Positions 33,601-45,472 of a DNA stretch of 64,000 bases are shown piece by piece; the stretch's first letter is position 1, and each line of letters starts with the position of its first letter. A model generated the notes under the pieces. That model searched no databases. It was not told the origin of the DNA and worked only from the letters and a program-made list of their open reading frames with translations. The position numbers were made by a program, and so were the translations under genes. This DNA is from Arachis hypogaea (Eukaryota > Streptophyta > Magnoliopsida > Fabales > Fabaceae): NCBI RefSeq assembly GCF_003086295.3, contig NC_092054.1, positions 54,357,353-54,421,352 of the forward strand. Direction: 5' to 3'.

Positions 33601-36600
33601 CGATCACGTCATTGTTTCCCCTCATCTCCCTTGTGTAAACACACCCATATCGCACCAAGTCAAATTACGATTGTCAATTGCATGGGCTCAATTCATCAGC
33701 TCTTACCTTTGGTTTCAATCCATTCATGAAAATATACATGAGGATCTCGTTTCCCAGGTTTCATTGAGTTCGAGCTACTAACTCAAAGTCTCAGCGGTAT
33801 TGCATCATTGACCCCACCTGTCGGACCTCCAACAATGGTTCCAATGGGTTCGCTAGTGCTCCTAGCGGCTGGTTGGAACTCCTTTAGAACAGTCCTGCTT
33901 GTGTTTGTTCCTCCCACTACTCGAAGCAAGAGCCTATCTGTTCAGAGAAATCACTACATTGAGCTTCTAACTCTGAGAAACCCAAAAAAACATATCGCCC
34001 TACTCAGACAAGCCATCCACATGCATCCTCTCTGTCAATCAATGGAATCCCCACCTTCACAGTATCCGCACGAATAGGAGCCAAAATCTCTGTTCTCTCG
34101 TCATTCTAATCTTCTTCATTCATGTTTGGGTTCCTTCAGTCCGTGTGGTGCCGATGCCCTTCCTGAGTTCACTAGTTGCTTAGATCCTAGAGCTGCTTCA
34201 TTATCAGCTACATGTTTCAATTTTGTTCTAGAATCTGGCTCTCCAACGAATCCATCCTAGCCTCCACTGCAGCTAGAGCACGTTTTAGATACCAGGCTTA
34301 TATAGAGAGTGAATCAGAGTGATAACAATTTGTAGATTTTGGAATTATATTTAAATGCAAGAAATAATAGAAAGAAAATGGTGATGGTAGCATTCGAGAG
34401 ACTACCCTTCTAGTATTCTTACTTCTATTCTTTTCTTCTGGATACCCTAACTCATTTCCATTCCTATATATAAACAACTCTCCTATCTTTCCTAAGACAG
34501 AATTACCCTAGGATCACACACCCATCCCACTACCTCTACCATCTGGCAGGATTTGTTGCATATCTGGTGGTCCCTCAAAAGATGGAATTCTCCCTGAATA
34601 AGGCTTGGACCCTGGTGCTACCTCTATTGCTTCCTCATTTGAACCTTCTTTCCCACTTTCATCATTACTAGGGTACATAATAGTATGATATGCCTTTTAT
34701 AATGTGTATGGCACATCACAATCGGCAACAAATTGCAATCACGATAGCCAATGGATTCTAAAGAACATATCAATGGATGGATGTGTAGGCTAAGAATATT
34801 AAAATAGATCACAAACTTCCTAAGTAAACCCCCTAGAAAACTCTATTGTTTACCAAAAACGCCATTTGACAAAAAATCAGCGATCACATATTTGTATTCT
34901 TTTAGACACTTTTAATGTGTATTTTGCATTCCTAACATATATTCTATATGGGTGGCTGATTTGGAATCTGAGTTTTTGAGTGCACATAGCACGGTTGATT
35001 ATTTACATTGTCATTAGACTGCATTTATGAGAACATATAACTTGCCTGATTGTTACACAAAATTTCAATAGAAGGCCTAATCTTTTGCCAGGACTTGGAT
35101 CCAGATCGAGTAGGTCCCTCCCGAACTGCTTGGTGCTGTATCTGTGACCCAGCAAGTCCAGGGGCAACATTTCCATCAGCATTCCCATTATCAAGTGGTT
35201 TGTCAAGCACCAGCTTTTCTAAAACATAAGTAACAACCTAGGGAAAAAAGGTAAAAGAAGAAAGAATAGCTCAATTGAATGCTCTGAAAAAAAATTGTCT
35301 AGGTGAAATATGCTCACTAAATGCATTTAGAAACAAAGCAATAAATCTTTTGAAAAAAGGATCATAGTCAACTACACATCCATGTAATGTGCAAGATTCT
35401 AACAGCTATAACTTTTTGTATCGTTTTTTAGCCTTCCTATACTTCTAATATTGGGCTATTCTCGAATTGATCTAAACTTCTTAATGGGGCTTCTACAAAT
35501 CTTCTCATGTGACCAAATTATTTGAGGCAAGATTCTACTGTATTTTCCACAACCCAACTTTCTTTACAATCCATCAAGTCAGTTAAATGATAAAATAACA
35601 ATAGAAATGAGAGGGAAACAATTTCCATTTGCCAAATATTATGAAATACTAAAGCTTACTTTATGAACTCTTAATATTCGTGGAGCACTTAGCTTCCCTT
35701 GAGTGAGGATCTGAGCAATTGAACCATCACATGGATGCAAAAAGAAACTGCATCTGCAGATGTTATCAAAAAAGATAAAAGAATTCACATTAAAGAGAAT
35801 ATTATACAACTGGTCCAAGACCAATGATAATCACCTAGATTTCCAGACATAATTGCTACCATGGTCAGAAACTCAAATCCACAAAGTTATGCAGAGGTCT
35901 ATAAAAGTAAGACCAAACAAAATAAAAGCAATCCTTTACTGGAAAGGACAAAAGTTAAAGATGTTCAAAAATGCAATGAGCAACATGGAAAAGCAATCAT
36001 CAGATACCATTGGATTGAGAAAGCAGACTTTTACAGCTCAAATGTGCAAACTATTTTCTCTTAAGAGTGGTATGGTAAGTACAATTGTGTTTTGTTAGTG
36101 TATCTAGTTGTCATTCAGAAAATAGAAACTTAAAATCATCACCGCAAACCTAAGATATGTCTTTTGAGCTCTTATAATAAAATTAATATTGAATCTGGGA
36201 AAATATCAATCAATCACACTGCGTTAACAAAATGTGGAAATTGGCGGCCTGTGAGCAAGATTTCTTCCTTGCTACTACAAGCATGGGTTACCTGCAGCAT
36301 CTTTTTACAAAAAGGAAAGGAACCGGAAGGTAAAAAGTTACTTAGTATTTTCTCTAGGAGGTAGTCGGTTATTCAATAAACAATCCAAACACCACAGAGG
36401 CAAGTCTTTCTCATCCTCAGTTCCATCTAAGTCGGTCATTTTCTTTCTCCATGGAACTCCATGAGTTCCCTCCGTAACAATGGAAGGAGGGGAAATAACT
36501 GAGAATTCAAACGGAGGATAAACCATAGCATCATTCTCAGAACTACCATCAACCTCAACTCCTGAATGAGCATGACATTTAGTAGCAATATCCTTCAAAT

Positions 36601-37165
36601 CTCCATTAGCAGAAGCTGGGCTTCCTGTTCTTTTCTTTTGTTCTATCAACCACTGAGCAAAGAGACCTTTGAGGGTTTCACGAGCCAAGTTAACCTGTAG
36701 AGTAACAGGAACAATCATTAATTGCTGTGATATATTTAAAGCAGGTACCAATTTCGAAAGTTGGTAGACTGTGTTGGCATTCTCAATGAGTCCACAACCC
36801 TCCTACATCTGATAACCATAGAAGCACATAATAGAAAACCTCCACAGAAATATAACTTTTAAATAAATACTACATTCATGATTTAGAACATGGCAAGGAT
36901 AATTCTGGCAGACAGGAGAAAGCATAGTTATCAGACACGGACCAGCAATTGATCCAGTCAAGACACTGGAGTTACTCAGTGGTTCAACCAGTGGGTCACT
37001 AGTTGAACCATTTAAATAAAACTAATTAATATAATATTTAAAAATATAATTTAATATCAGTTGTGTAATATATAACTATCAACAACAACTAAGCCTTATC
37101 CCAATAGGTGGGGTCAACTACATGGATCAAACGATGTCATTATGTCCCATCATCTATTAGTTATG

Positions 37166-37211
<46 letters not shown>

Positions 37212-40200
37212 TAATAACTGTATAACAAGGAACAGCTTAGCCAGTGGTTGTCAAGTTGTTACACATCCTCAAGGTCCCTTGCTTGAACCCAGGGGAGCCA
37301 CTTTTTTATAATTGGCGCGCACACAATGACATCAACATGATGTCATGTGCGCATGTCCCAACTGCTGACCCATCTGGTTAACATGTGCATTTCTGACCAG
37401 CTTTACTGGTCTGATTGGTTTATTTAATTGCATGAATGCTCAAAACATCAAACCAGGGGTCCAGTTCACTGGTATTCCTGTCAAATCAGCCAGTCCGGTT
37501 TGACAACTATGGAACAAAGAATAAAATTGGGAAGATCTTTGTCTACCCAAATAAATACATAAGGAAAACCATTATGTTTTACTGACTGTAATCAATGACA
37601 CAAGAATGTAGATGAACGATGTCAACAACGGTATAAACTCAACATTATTATTATTATTAATTAATTACATAGGCTGCAAATTAATTGTTATAGTTATATT
37701 GATACGTGCTTCAAATGTTCGTGATATGAAGAGTTCAAGAGTTATTTAGAAGATATTTTAGTTTACATTTTTAGAATATTTTATTTAATGTATTTTGATT
37801 TTGTTTATTTAATTACTAGATTGGGCCTTATGTTTATGGGCTTTAGGGTTTTCTTTGTTTTAACCTAATAAGAGGTTATAAATACCTCCTTAGCTATTGT
37901 AGTCGTAGTATAGAATTTTTAGAGGTTTCAAAACCCCTTTTTGGTTTCGTGATGAAACCATGGTGTGGACAATTGAGGTTGAGGAGTCCTTCTCTTGTTG
38001 CATCGGGGAATTGAATAGAAGGTTGAGGAGTCCCTTCGATTCAATTTCCAAACTATGGCGTTGACAAGTTAGGTTGAGGAGTCCCTTTCTTGTTGCGTCA
38101 AGAAATTGGGTAGAAAGTAGAGTGATTCTCTTTGTACTCAATTTCAATCTATCATTTTTGTTTCTATTTCAATTTTAATGTATCTTTTTATTCAGTTTGA
38201 ATTCTTGCCTTTATGTTTATCTATTATTTCCGTATCATTTGGTATCAGAGCTCAGGTATTAGATTAATTCTTATTAATCTATATTTGTTCTTCTTTTATC
38301 ATAAAAAAAAGAGTCCAGTGTTTGTCGCGTCTTTCATTTTGTTCTTGTGTTCTTGTTTTTGTTTGCGTTTCATTATTTAAAAAAAAAAAGAAGAAGAATA
38401 AAGTGAAAAAAAAAAACAAAAAAGGAAGAAAAAAACCAAAAAAAAAAAAAAGAAATTATCTTCCTTATAATTATTGTCCTTTTCATATATTATTTTTTTT
38501 CACCTACAAGATTCGAGGACGAATCTTTTTTGAAGAGGAGGAGAATGATACGTGCTTCAAATGTTCGTGATATGAAGAGTTCAAGAGTTATTTAGAAGAT
38601 ATTTTAGTTTACATTTTTAGAATATTTTATTTAATGTATTTTGATTTTGTTTATTTAATTACTAGATTGGGCCTTATGTTTATGGGCTTTAGGGTTTTCT
38701 TTGTTTTAACCTAATAAGAGGTTATAAATACCTCCTTAGCTATTGTAGTCGCAGCATAGAATTTTTAGAGGTTTGAAAACCCCTTTTTGGTTTCGTGATG
38801 AAACCATGGTGTGGACAATTGAGGTTGAGGAGTCCCTCTCTTGTTACATCGAGGAATTGAATAGAAGGTTGAGGAGTCCCTTCGATCCAAATGATACGGA
38901 AATAAAAGAAATAAACAAGACAAGAATTGAAATTGAATAGAAAAGATACATTGAAATTGAAATAAAAACAAAAAAGGATAGGTTGAAATTGAGTACAAAG
39001 AGAATCACTCTACTTTCTACCCAATTTCTTGACGCAACAAGAAAGGGACTCCTCAACCTAACTTGTCAACGCCATAGTTTGGAAATTGAATCGAAGGGAC
39101 TCCTCAACCTTCTACCCGATTTCCCGATGCAACAAGAGAAGGACTCCTCAACCTCAATTGTCCACACCATGGTTTCATCACGAAACCAAAAAGGGGTTTT
39201 GAAACCTCTAAAAATTCTATACTACGACTACAATAGCTAAGGAGGTATTTATAACCTCTTATTAGGTTAAAACAAAGAAAACCCTAAAGCCCATAAACAT
39301 AAGGCCCAATCTAGTAATTAAATAAACAAAATCAAAATACATTAAATAAAATATTCTAAAAATGTAAACTAAAATATCTTCTAAATAACTCTTGAACTCT
39401 TCATATCACGAACATTTGAAGCACGTATCATATATATGTAAAGAAATATTAAAAGAAGGAGAGGTACATGACTCATAATTCATCCATTTACCTTATCCTC
39501 TTCAGGCTTGCCTAAAATATTAAGGTCAGCGGAATACATCTCTGCAGAAAAGCATTGAGGAGTGTCCAAATGCACAGACAAACTTCCAAGCCTGGTATCC
39601 ACTGTGAACCATGCAGGAATGTTAACCTGAAGCAGCACAGAATTTTTTTTTATATAAAAAAAAAAAGAAGCCAGAATAAATTAAACTAAAAACCAAATAA
39701 AGAACATGATCATGTATAAATTATCAGTAAGCATATCATCATACCATCTCAAACAGCTCTTCCTTTTTCTCCTCCAATGAAACCTAAATGTTCACATGTG
39801 AAGAATGAAATATTTTGAAAATCACAAATGAGGTCCATCAGCTAGAACTTTGCAAATAATGAAAACTATAGCTAAGCGTATTCCTACAAACAAGACTAAC
39901 GTGTAGGTTATCCATCAAAAGTAACACCAATTCTTACCTTCCCAAAATCTTCAATAACAACACCTTTAGTAATTTCGCACAATTTCACTGAACCCGAGGA
40001 ATCCTATAAAGAAAGCCATTTATCAGCAGTGTGCATAACACAGAGAAAGATTATGAAACTAACAGTAGAATAATATTAATTATTAATGGGTAATGGTATT
40101 ATTACCTTTGTCAGGACATGCCTCTTATTATTTAAAACTTCATGCTGTATTATAGCAGGGATACCAGGAATAGTCAAGGTTGGTTCTTTATATGCAGGAA

Positions 40201-43200
40201 CCTAACGATATTTATAATGGCAGCAACAAGATGCAAAAGTATTAGTTCCCCAAAACCAAAAGAACATCTAAATTTGAAAAGAAACTTCTTTGGAAGATAG
40301 ATCTGTGTATACCAAAAAGGAAGAATTACAAAGGAATGCCAAATATGCTTCATCTTTAGAAGCCCATATTCAGAGTTGTGCAGCACTAGTAGACAAAATA
40401 ATAAAATTGGAAAATTGAAATTGAGAGATAAATGTAACATACAGGAGTAGATCCTTCTAGTGACACCCTCGCTCTCGAAAAGGACAAATTTCCAGCTAAG
40501 AAAGAATTGCCACTTTCGAAAATCTTTTGAGGGTTGCGCCCTTCAGCAGGCCATCTATGAACAGAAGAATCAGTTGATGCAACCCATATGCTATCATCAT
40601 GCAAAGCTAACTGAAGTATGGGGTGTTTGCCTGTACAAAGCAAAACACTTTCCCTCATTTGCAAGTCTGTAATGTATAACTGGAGGTAGAAAAGAATTAG
40701 GGATTAGAACATGTGCTCATGATTTCAATAGAAGATGTCACATCAAGGCATCATTACTTAAAAAGGTTATTTATAAAGGAAAACTGCACTCACTGAAAAG
40801 TCTCTACCACCACTATAAACATGACTAAATGAAGGAGTGCTGGCAAGAGCCCAGACAGAATCTGTATGAACTGCATAAGAGTGGATACAACGCTGCTGAC
40901 CAAGATCCCAAAGCCTATACGGCAAAATGGCGAGATGGGTCAACCAGATATAATAAACAAAAATACTTTACAATGTATACACACACTACCTTATCATAGA
41001 GTCTGAAGATCCTGATATACAGAACCTGCCATGATGAATGCTAAAAGAATCTTTAGCTGTCGTATGACAAAAGTACTTTGCTATTCAATCTAACAAAATA
41101 TAGGAAATGAAAGGTGCCTAGTCATATGCAATACAAAATACACCAAACAACATACCATTCAGTATACCATCAACCATAGCAATATGTAGCGAAAATGCCA
41201 ATGAAAATACTGTTCCTTACTTGCATAGTTGCAAGAAGTTGTGGCAATATATAGAAATACCATGTGAGGAAAATCATATCAGGAAGAGATAGAATCTAAA
41301 ATTAATAAATAAAATGGACAAGGCACAAGAGGAAGCTCAACCCAAATCCCAGTAAACAACTGTTGGTATGAAAGGGGCGGTGATGGAGAAATTGGTCAAA
41401 TATTTTGTGAAAATTTATATAGTCACTCAACAAACCTCCCAGTAGGATCCAGAAGAAGAGCCCTGATGTTATCTGTATGTCCTTTTAGCTTCAAAGTTTT
41501 TGATCCGGATCTTGGGTCCCACAGACGGACAACCTAGATGAAAATAAAGTAGAAATAAATAAGCCATGCTCTTCATAGTAGAGACAACATCACACAATAT
41601 ATATTATAAGATTCAATATAATATAAGTCAACTAAACGCCGTTTAAATTCCAAAATAAAAAGCAGCAGCCTCAATAGAATGTAACACTCTACCTTTTCTG
41701 TGCCACCAGAGACAAGAAGGGTTCCAACTTCATTCATTGCCAAAGCATAAACAGACTCCTTGTGGCCTTTTGCAGCAATTGGAATGTATCCTTCAGTTTG
41801 AGTACTGTGCAAGGATATACTGTTACTTGAGCTGCTGCTTCGTAAGGCTGTAGTAGATTTTGAGTTGCCAGAACCATTGATAACATTTGAATTTTCATCA
41901 TCCATAATATCATTGCACTTTGAAGCAAGTGCAGCTTCAAGATCCCATATAAATACCTCCCCACCAAGGCCACCAGAGGCAATGATATTGCTCTAAAATT
42001 CATTAGACTATAAAAGGATTAGAAAATGGATTTTATAAGATACAAACTTTAAAGTCAACTAAACTATCTATTAGATTTAACTCAAGCACAGAGCAAACCA
42101 GAACATGAACCATTAGCTGGTTCTGCTAGTAAAAACAATGTGAAAGTTTGAAATGCATTACATTTTTTTCAGCCGCTGCAAGGCAAGTAACATAATCTGA
42201 GTGTTGGCAGTGTGTCCTATTACAAACTCCATTGGACAAGGCATTCCATGTCTGGCACAAACATACAGCAATCCAATTAAATGGAGAAAAGAGTTAAATC
42301 AACTGGGAATACTAGGGGAAGAGAGTGAATAGACTAGACAAAATAACAGCAAGCAATCAACAGACCTTAAGGGTAGTATCTGATGAACAAGAAACAAGTG
42401 TACCATCTCCCACAAGAACTACATCATTAACCTGAAAAATTAAGAATAAATGCTAAAATTATACTTCAGTTCTTTTACGAACTGTGTCAGTATCATGCTT
42501 TGTTGGCACGAGGAGTTCATTATTTCCATCTCAACTGATTTAGCATGTAATTGTGAACATTCAAGGGCCTTTAATTGAAAAGATCTGAAGAAACTAGCAA
42601 CTGGAATCACTTGTGAGGTATATTTACCCAAACAAAAGACATTGACAAGGAAAGAGTATGAAACGACACATGATGAAATAACAGTCAAGAGAAGTTCAGG
42701 AACTCACAGACTAGAAATTTTCTCTTTAAGTATTCAAACAAATTTCAATTGTGATTTTAGAATCATTTCTGTATGCAACAGAGACCAAGGGGCTTTTATT
42801 ACATTACCATCTCAGATTTGACTTTTCTACTATAATAAGACTACTGACATCGTAATATCATAAGGGGAAGAAAAAGAAGAGAAAAGAAATTACTAAAGGC
42901 AATTAAAAAGTACATTAACTATAGGTATAATTGATGAAGCACTCTACAAAATGAAACAAAAATGCTATATCAAGATTCAACCATTACAAACTTAAAGATT
43001 AAGTACAAGAAAAATATATACATTTCAATCAGATATCATAAACAGGTCAATCCAAGACATCCTATGAATGAGGAATAGAGATATACTGCATAGTAAGCAG
43101 CTACCTCATGCTCCATTATATACAACTTCAACATGACCACTGAGATTGGCTATTCAAGCAAGACAATGCATGCATAATTAACATTTATACTCATAAATTC

Positions 43201-43934
43201 CATCCTATGAAAATGTTAAATAATTAGAGGAGTAACCATAGGTTAAAACAAATAAACATCTTTTGAAGGTTAATTAATAAATCGAGTGTCACTAATAAAT
43301 GGAAATGAAGAAAATTAAAATGAATAAATATAAGAATTACCCAATCAACATGAGATTCAAAAGTAGCAGAGCACGTCGCGGCATCATCACCTAGTGACCA
43401 TCGTTTTAGCTTGCCATCACGGCTCCCAGTGAAGAGATAATCGGACACATCAGAGACTGCAGACTTGAGTACAACCAAACAATTTATGCCTGCACAATGC
43501 TGCAGAAAGGAACCAGCATTCAAGTGAGTAAGATAAATAACAAAGAAATTTTTCAAATTTTAATAAGTTACAAACTAGAATGTACAAGAATGCATGATTG
43601 ATGCAGAGCAAGCATCCATTATATAACACCACTCTCAGTATAATTTTAAGTACCCAGCTAAAATTAGGTACCCAAGTGATGCATACATAATGCTGTCAAC
43701 TCTTAAGAAGGAAATAATCAATTGCATCTAGCTGACAGGTTTATAGGCAAATGTAAAAGAAAATATTCCTGGAGATAAAGATAGAAATTAAAAGAAACAA
43801 ATGGAAACAGAACAAAGAGATAATAAGTTCACCTTTGTATCATCAGCATCATTCAAAATATAAGTTAATCTTTTCTCCTTTCTAGGGCGAGTTGAGTTGT
43901 TTGCTGTGTTACCAGAACTACCCACACGGTGCAT
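30602..43934 (-). CDS. WDR48: WDR48/UAF1-like WD40 protein, 17 coding exons, 760 residues
   Basis: I resolved the exons by reading splice sites and keeping phase: 43934-43833, 43499-43341, 42431-42366, 42251-42162, 41992-41693, 41533-41436, 41025-40990, 40914-40794, 40679-40443, 40201-40106, 40003-39938, 39783-39745, 39626-39492, 36694-36342, 35753-35660, 35237-35046, 30700-30602. Together they give 760 codons without a stop. The start is MHRVGSSGN. An N-terminal WD40 propeller has [55 protein letters not shown] and [12 protein letters not shown]-terminal region (from ~540) has [50 protein letters not shown] and ends [11 protein letters not shown]. This is the layout of WDR48/UAF1 with its C-terminal ubiquitin-like part (DUF3337), and the length fits the Arabidopsis homologue (~750; At3g05090, from memory). 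The animal protein activates USP1/12/46 deubiquitinases; a like role in plants is inference. All junctions are GT-AG except the last intron, which is GC-AG. Confidence 0.95.
31326..31376 (+). repeat. SINE 3'-end fragment
   Basis: CCCCACCTAATGAGATAAGG followed by CTTTGTTGTTGTTG. I recognise this as the 3' end of Au-type plant SINEs, with the (TTG)n tail. It is inside the last intron of the WDR48-like gene. The same phrase occurs inverted at 37084-37145. Confidence 0.6.
31379..31838. repeat. Diverged ~145-bp direct repeat in intron 16
   Basis: Two copies, about 31379-31525 and 31688-31838, share GTATCTAAG...GTTATGGG-AGAA, CTTAAATAT, CATACTATC and ATAATACCCAAGTC(TC)CTAACAAT. They are separated by ~160 bp of non-repeat sequence. 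They may be degraded LTRs of a small element or a local duplication. No coding content is seen. Confidence 0.7.
31891..34482 (-). mobile_element. Degenerate small Ty3/gypsy element in intron 16
   Basis: Direct repeats of ~180 bp at 31891-32073 and 34303-34482 (sharing GGAATTATAT, ATAATAGAAAGAAAA, GAGACTACCC, TTCTTTTCTTCTGGAT) look like short LTRs. On the minus strand the interior has RT pieces ([28 protein letters not shown]; 32936-32451). An RT/RNase H connection follows ([22 protein letters not shown]; 32454-32041). Upstream is a protease-like stretch, [14 protein letters not shown], near 33050. On the minus strand, TGGTATC follows the right LTR, like an initiator-Met tRNA primer site. Many stops, and the usual LTAPSTF-like RT motif is scrambled, so it is dead. 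It enlarges the last intron to 4.3 kb. Confidence 0.75.
36923..37511. mobile_element. Non-autonomous TIR element (hAT-like) in intron 13
   Basis: Left end CATAGTTATCAGACACGGACC; right end read in reverse CATAGTTGTCAAACCGGACTGG. The flanks GGAGAAAG (36915-36922) and GAACAAAG (37512-37519) agree at 6 of 8 positions, consistent with an old 8-bp target duplication. The centre holds an inverted SINE 3'-end (37084-37145) and a (TAA)n run (~37168-37209), so it has collected other insertions. Confidence 0.7.
37084..37145 (-). repeat. SINE 3'-end fragment, inverted
   Basis: Reads AACAACAACTAAGCCTTATC CCAATAGGTGGGG in pieces, the reverse of the SINE 3' end seen at 31326-31376. It is nested in the TIR element. 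Confidence 0.6.
37700..39430. mobile_element. TRIM-type LTR composite with an inverted LTR, target duplication TATAT
   Basis: Part one is a complete 538-bp LTR at 37700-38237 (TGATACGTGCTTC ... CCGTATCA). It is followed after two bases by the initiator-Met primer site TGGTATCAGAGCTC (38240-38253). A ~290-bp non-coding interior ends in the purine tract GAAGAGGAGGAGAA (38532-38545). A second LTR starts in the same direction at 38546 but stops after ~343 bp at 38888. It is joined directly to a full LTR in the opposite direction at 38892-39430. The interior is too short for genes, which is typical of TRIM elements. TATAT flanks the whole composite (37695-37699 and 39431-39435). LTR copies are nearly identical, so the event is recent. 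It is in intron 13 of the WDR48-like gene. Confidence 0.9.
38240..38253 (+). other. Primer-binding site (initiator-Met tRNA type) of the TRIM
   Basis: TGGTATCAGAGCTC directly inside the left LTR matches the canonical plant PBS complementary to the 3' end of initiator tRNA-Met. Confidence 0.92.
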
Positions 43935-44985
43935 TGCAAAATCTATGACAATATCTAGGAGTAAATAAAGAAAATACAAATGGTATTATACTAAATTAAA
44001 TAATTTACTTCAACCATGTACAACTCACATGGCATAAATACTAAATTAAATAATTTACTAAGTGATTAGCAATATGAGAAACTGATAATTTCCAAAAGTT
44101 GAATACTTTGTTGCATCTCATGGGTTTTATAAAAACTTAGGTCCACCACCTTGACCTTATAAAAAGCTATGTTGATGAAACGCCAGCTAGTGCAGTTGCA
44201 CATACGTGGTACCACAATATTCTAACTTGAGATTCCAGTAGAGAAGATATCTAGATTGTTAAAAAGTTACAATAGAAATAATAAATAAATAAATAATAAG
44301 ATGCATTGTCATAGTGATCTGATACCAAGTTTTCACTTGAACATCACAATATACATTATAGTAACAGCAAATGCTTAAAATGGTGGTATTGGCATAAGTC
44401 AATACTTGATGTTTTGCATGAACCAACATAATACTAGACTGATATTGGCTTATTATAATGCTTGACCAAGAAATACCATAAAGACACAAACACATGTATG
44501 GAGTACATCAAAGTGTACCAAAGTACTGGTACCAGAATACGTAGCCAGTATCCATATGATAAACTGAGAAACTCTTCAAACAACTTTTGATAATAAATTA
44601 GACACAATTCTGATATGGTATCAGATCCCGTCTTACGGCTATTTATAAGCGATCCACGGATATCCAATCCTGCAAACTTTATACTCAAAATGTCCGGTGC
44701 AATATGTCAACAGGGAGAAGGGGGGATTTGTTCGAGTCTCATATTGCCTATACATAAGGTGTAGATGGCCTTAGTAAATGATTGTGACACCCCTCCACCC
44801 AAGAACAAACCTTCGAAATTGGATTAGATCCACTTAATTCTAATTGAGCCCATGCATCTCTTCAAGGATATTTGTTTAAAAAAGAAAAAGTGTACCCATG
44901 CATCTTAGGTTAAAAGTCACCTTGTTGGATCAAGGATTTCCACACTTTGAACTTTAAGGTAATGCCTCAAACAGACTCATTAGAA

Positions 44986-45155
44986 AGGTAACCTTGGAGC
45001 AACGGTTAAGTTGTCTTCATGTGGCCTCAAGCTCATGGGTTTAAGCTATGCAAATGCCTCTGTCAAGTCAGATTGCCTACATTACACTCTTCGGCTGTAA
45101 TCTTTCCCCAAACCCTGTGTAATGTGGGAGTTTCTGCACCGGTCTGCCTCAAACG
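44986..45155 (+). mobile_element. tRNA-derived SINE (Au-like)
   Basis: The head GGTAACCTTGGAGCAACGGTTAAG contains a pol III A box. CATGGGTTTAAGC about 40 bases later is the B box. The body continues with CCCCAAACCCTGTGTAATGTG GGAG and GCACCGGTCTGCC phrases that I recognise from legume SINEs (normally TTCCCC-GGACCCCGCGCA). It is in the region between the start codon and the probable leader exon of the WDR48-like gene. The 3' tail is not clear. Confidence 0.75.
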
Positions 45156-45384
45156 AACTCGTTACACCAGACCCAATAACAAGGTACCAAAATTGTTGGT
45201 TTTTAAAAAAAAATAAATAAATAATGTCTCTGCCAATTTGGGAGCTCCAAATTTATCCCCATCACCATCAGCAATAACAAATCTACATTCCACCTTTACT
45301 AAAGCCACCAACATAAGAAAGAATTTACTAGTGTTCATCAATCCTTACAATCAAGAACAAAAAGTAAAATTAAAAATTAACGTT

Positions 45385-45472
45385 TAGGGGTGGTGGTAGT
45401 GGGTGGTGGTGAGGGGTGGGGGTTGGGGTGGGGTGGGGTTAGAGTTAGTGATCTGGATTTAGGGTTAGGATT
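45385..45472 (+). repeat. G-rich tract with telomere-like repeats
   Basis: GGGGTGGTGGTAGTGGGTGG continues through GGGGTGGGGGTTGGGGTGGG and ends in GGATTTAGGGTTAGG. The many G-runs could form a quadruplex, and the last part is two imperfect copies of the plant telomere unit TTTAGGG. It is on the non-coding strand of the probable leader intron of the WDR48-like gene. Confidence 0.75.

Noticed and set aside
34100..34900. Search for the last exon of the WDR48-like gene just downstream of exon 16
   Set aside because: No in-frame match to the expected MSLATV...LNYRV tail exists there; the tail is clearly encoded at 30602-30700 instead.
37890..39240. Two identical 85-codon frames starting [14 protein letters not shown] on opposite strands
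   Set aside because: They lie inside the TRIM LTR copies and only reflect the inverted repeat.
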